The notes below the pieces were generated by a model. It was not told the DNA's origin. It ran no database searches and saw only the letters and a list, made by a program, of their open reading frames with translations. Position numbers and translations under genes: made by a program. 64,000 nt of DNA from assembly GCA_002841315.1 (NCBI GenBank), contig PHEW01000001.1, positions 186,001 to 250,000 of the forward strand, in the 5' to 3' direction. Positions 61,685 to 64,000 of the stretch are shown piece by piece (position 1 is the stretch's first letter; each line of letters begins with the position of its first letter). The DNA comes from Actinobacteria bacterium HGW-Actinobacteria-4. GTDB taxonomy: Bacteria; Actinomycetota; Actinomycetes; Actinomycetales; Demequinaceae.

Positions 61685-63153
61685 CGCTCACCCCGACTGC
61701 GCCGCTTCCACCACGACCGCACGGACGACCCACGTGGCGACGGTAGATTCCGGCCACGCAACCACGCGCCAGCGAGTCCCGGCATCAACCCGAGCACGCG
61801 AGACAGGCGCAGGCTCGACACCACCCGGGCGCCTCCCGCGGCCAACGCACGCGCGAAGCCCCAGCGCCGCGGGCCGCCCATCGCCCAGGACACGGCGCGC
61901 ATCGACGTCGCCATCGCGGAGGGCCCCCGGTTCGCATCGACCACCTGCGAGCGCAGGTCAACGAGCACTGACGGGATATCGATGAGCACCGGGCACGCCT
62001 CGAAGCATGCGCCACACAGCGTTGACGCATACGGCAGCGAGTCCACCTGCTTGCTGGTTCCGGGTCCCGCGAGCAAGGGATTCAGGATCGCGCCGATGGG
62101 GCCCGGATACACCGAGCCATAGGCGTGGCCGCCCGTCCGCTCGTAGACGGGGCACACGTTCAAGCACGCGGAGCACCGGATGCACCTCAGCGCCTGGCGA
62201 CCCACCTCGTCGGCTAGCGCGCGGGAGCGCCCGTTGTCGAGCAGGATCACGTGCATCTCTTGCGGTCCGTCGCCCGGCGTGACGCCGGACCACGTCGAGG
62301 TGTAGGGGTTCATGCGCTCGCCCGTGGCGGAACGCGGCAGCGTCTGGAAGAAGACGTCGAGGTCGCGCCACGTGGGGACCACCTTCTCGATGCCCACCAC
62401 CGAGATCAGCACTTCGGGAAGCGTGAGGCACATCCGCCCGTTGCCCTCGGACTCCACAATGACGAGGGTGCCCGAATCCGCGACCGCGAAGTTGGCCCCG
62501 CTCACCGCGACCTTGGCGCTAAGGAACTTCTCCCGCAGGTGCAGGCGCGCGGCCTCGGCGAGCGCAGCAGGATCGTCTGTCAGACCCTCGGGGGCCGCGC
62601 GGCCCGCGGCTCCCATCGCGGCCACAAAAATGTCGCGAATCTCGGTCCGGTTGCGGTGAATCGCCGGCACCAGGATGTGGGAAGGCAGGTCTTCGCCTAG
62701 TTGCACGATCAGCTCTGCCAGGTCCGTCTCCCACGCAGCAATGCCGTGCTCCGCGAGGGCCTCATTGAGCCCAATCTCCTGGGTGGCCATGGACTTGACC
62801 TTGACCACGTCGATGGCTCCGTGCGCTTTGGCGACCCGGGCCACGATCTGGCAAGCAGCATCGGCGTCACGGGCCCAGTGGACCTTCACGCCGCGGCTGG
62901 TCAGCGAGTCTTCGAGTTGCTGAAGGTAGCGATCCAGATTGAGCAGCGCGTCGTCCTTGATTGCGGCACCTGCAGCGCGGAGTTGTGGCCATTGATCCAA
63001 CTCTCCAACGGCGCGGCTGCGTTTGGCGCGGATGGTCGCCGTGGCGTTGGCGAGGTTGGCGCGCAGCTGAGTGTTGCCGAGCGCCGTCCGAGCAGCCTTG
63101 GGAAAGGGCGGGGTTCCGAGAAACACCGGTGTCTGCTGAGAAACGTGGGTCAT
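61681..63153 (-). CDS. lutB: Lactate utilization protein B (iron-sulfur, LUD domain)
   Basis: Membrane-peripheral iron-sulfur subunit of LutABC, 490 residues from the ATG at 63153, which overlaps the lutA stop (ATGA). An N-terminal LUD domain (AKAHGAIDVVKVKSMATQEIGLNEAL, in part; NFAVADSGTLVIVESEGNGRM) is followed by two ferredoxin-type clusters: CIRCSACLNVCPVYERTGGH and CGACFEACPVLIDIP. The longer frame up to 63372 is antisense-like and discarded. Confidence 0.94.
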   Translation of the reverse strand: MTHVSQQTPVFLGTPPFPKAARTALGNTQLRANLANATATIRAKRSRAVGELDQWPQLRAAGAAIKDDALLNLDRYLQQLEDSLTSRGVKVHWARDADAACQIVARVAKAHGAIDVVKVKSMATQEIGLNEALAEHGIAAWETDLAELIVQLGEDLPSHILVPAIHRNRTEIRDIFVAAMGAAGRAAPEGLTDDPAALAEAARLHLREKFLSAKVAVSGANFAVADSGTLVIVESEGNGRMCLTLPEVLISVVGIEKVVPTWRDLDVFFQTLPRSATGERMNPYTSTWSGVTPGDGPQEMHVILLDNGRSRALADEVGRQALRCIRCSACLNVCPVYERTGGHAYGSVYPGPIGAILNPLLAGPGTSKQVDSLPYASTLCGACFEACPVLIDIPSVLVDLRSQVVDANRGPSAMATSMRAVSWAMGGPRRWGFARALAAGGARVVSSLRLSRVLGLMPGLAGAWLRGRNLPSPRGSSVRSWWKRRSRGER

Positions 63154-63893
63154 GTGACCGGCTCCCTCGCTGCCAGGATCTCGGCCAGATGCATGACACG
63201 CATGCCGTCGCGTTCGCGGGACAGCATGCCGCCGATATGCATGAGGCACGAGTTGTCCGCGGCCACCAGCACGTGGGCCTGGGTGGCCTGAACCGCGCGA
63301 ACCTTGTCCGTCCCCATCGCGATGGAAACGTCCGCGTTCCCCACCGCGAAGGTGCCGCCAAAGCCGCAGCACTGGTCGGCACCCTCGGGCTCAACCAACT
63401 CGATGCCCCGGACCGCCCGTAGCAGCCTGGCCGCGCGGTCATCGGAGTGGATCATGCGCGTGGCGTGGCACGTGCGGTGATACGCGACGCGGTGGGGAAA
63501 GGATGCGCCCACATCCTCGACGCCCAGCACGTCGGTGAGGAACTCGGAGAGTTCGTAGACGCGCGGCGAAAGGCCCTGGATAGCCGCCGCTAGTTTCGGA
63601 TCCTCACTGCGCCGCGCAACCAGCGAGTGCTGGTGACGCACGGACCCGGCGCACGACGCCGAGGGGGTGACGATGGCGTCGTACCCCTCAAAGGCCGACG
63701 CGAAGGCGCGCACCACCGGCACCGCCTGGTCCATGTAGCCCGAATTGATCATCGGCTGACCGCAGCACGTCTGCGCGGTGGGGACGTCGAGGTCGACGCC
63801 CAACTCGCTGAGCACCCTCACCACGGCTTTGCCGGTGCCTGGGTAGAGCGCATCGTTGATGCAGGTCACCATCACCGCGACCTTCATCGCCAT
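63150..63893 (-). CDS. lutA: Lactate utilization protein A (CCG domain)
   Basis: Heterodisulfide-reductase-like subunit of LutABC, 247 residues. It has two CCG domains: QTCCGQPMINSGYMD and DQCCGFGGTFAVGNADVS. The system oxidises L-lactate to pyruvate. An ATG two codons later (63887) is an alternative start. The upstream gene, cut by the right edge, ends only 2 bp before this start, so it is part of the same operon. Confidence 0.93.
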   Translation of the reverse strand: MAMKVAVMVTCINDALYPGTGKAVVRVLSELGVDLDVPTAQTCCGQPMINSGYMDQAVPVVRAFASAFEGYDAIVTPSASCAGSVRHQHSLVARRSEDPKLAAAIQGLSPRVYELSEFLTDVLGVEDVGASFPHRVAYHRTCHATRMIHSDDRAARLLRAVRGIELVEPEGADQCCGFGGTFAVGNADVSIAMGTDKVRAVQATQAHVLVAADNSCLMHIGGMLSRERDGMRVMHLAEILAAREPVT

Positions 63894-63895
63894 GG

Positions 63896-64000
63896 CTACC
63901 GCTGAACCCGAGCTCCCGCACCTTGAACGAGGGCGCGCACCTCGGCCACCGTCGCCATGGACGTGTCCCCAGGAGTGGTCATCGCGAGCGCTCCATGGGC
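63896..64000 (-). CDS. C-terminal fragment of a probable PfkB-family sugar kinase (partial)
   Basis: The last 34 residues of a gene that enters from the right edge: GALAMTTPGDTSMATVAEVR followed by ALVQGAGARVQR and the stop. The GALA...GD...EV pattern is typical of the C-terminus of ribokinase/KDG-kinase-type proteins. It ends 2 bp before lutA. A sugar kinase sharing an operon with lactate oxidation could point to a pathway that yields lactate or lactaldehyde. The identification rests on a short stretch. Confidence 0.45.
   Translation of the reverse strand, partial: AHGALAMTTPGDTSMATVAEVRALVQGAGARVQR

Overview
The window looks like a chromosomal segment of a high-GC Gram-positive actinobacterium, probably of the order Micrococcales. 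Supporting signs are the uniformly GC-rich coding sequence, strong AAGGAGG ribosome binding sites mixed with GTG/TTG starts, a BldC-type regulator, a DUF3073 protein, the bacterial sterol-carrier orthologue beside purL, and CUT1 sugar transporters encoded without their own ATPases. Genus cannot be fixed from the sequence alone. There is no IS element, integrase, CRISPR array or rRNA.

Layout. (1) 1-9020: L-arabinose module on the minus strand: a ChvE/GguA/GguB-type importer (permease cut by the window edge), araA, araD, araB and a LacI-type repressor. (2) 9124-11323: divergent galK-galE, without galT. (3) 11335-13222: RidA-like protein and a uracil/xanthine-type permease. (4) 13296-15811: two paralogous GH1 beta-glucosidases in one operon. 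(5) 15948-20684: housekeeping genes: SDR, zincin-like peptidase, tRNA-Glu/Asp/Phe, holin-like membrane protein, EamA exporter, Ogt, BldC, DUF3073. (6) 20685-32132: purM-purF, a CUT1 sugar importer, and an operon purL - sterol carrier - two GH6-like lipoproteins, one of which has lost its catalytic residues. (7) 32216-43940: orphan FtsX-like membrane protein, NarL-type two-component pair, two tandem lipoprotein serpins, and a MacB/LolD-type ABC system with two large permeases. (8) 44022-51310: rhodanese, then LacI regulator, CUT1 importer and GH31 alpha-xylosidase. (9) 51492-59439: metZ, a hypothetical gene, and two large inverting phosphorylases. (10) 59508-64000: a 38-residue cysteine-rich peptide, an ArsR repressor, a HEPN-like hypothetical protein, and lutABC with the end of a probable PfkB kinase.

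How it fits together. The theme is use of plant cell-wall sugars: arabinose and galactose (ara/gal), xyloglucan-type oligosaccharides (alpha-xylosidase, GH1 enzymes, CUT1 importer) and beta-glucans (GH6, GH94 and a second phosphorylase). Palindromic sites tie the parts together. Three 16-bp sites of one family (consensus ATGTTMRCGKTMACAT) lie before chvE, araB and between lacI and galK. Three TCGAARCGYTTCGA palindromes lie before the GH1 operon, before the second lacI gene and before the alpha-xylosidase ABC operon. All three sugar-binding-protein genes are followed by a strong hairpin.

Most unusual points: the catalytically stripped GH6 paralogue embedded by stop/start overlaps in a purL operon; the paired surface serpins with different reactive loops next to a two-component system; the 45-bp-period repeat upstream of chvE; and the small Cys-rich peptide facing a Cys-rich ArsR repressor.
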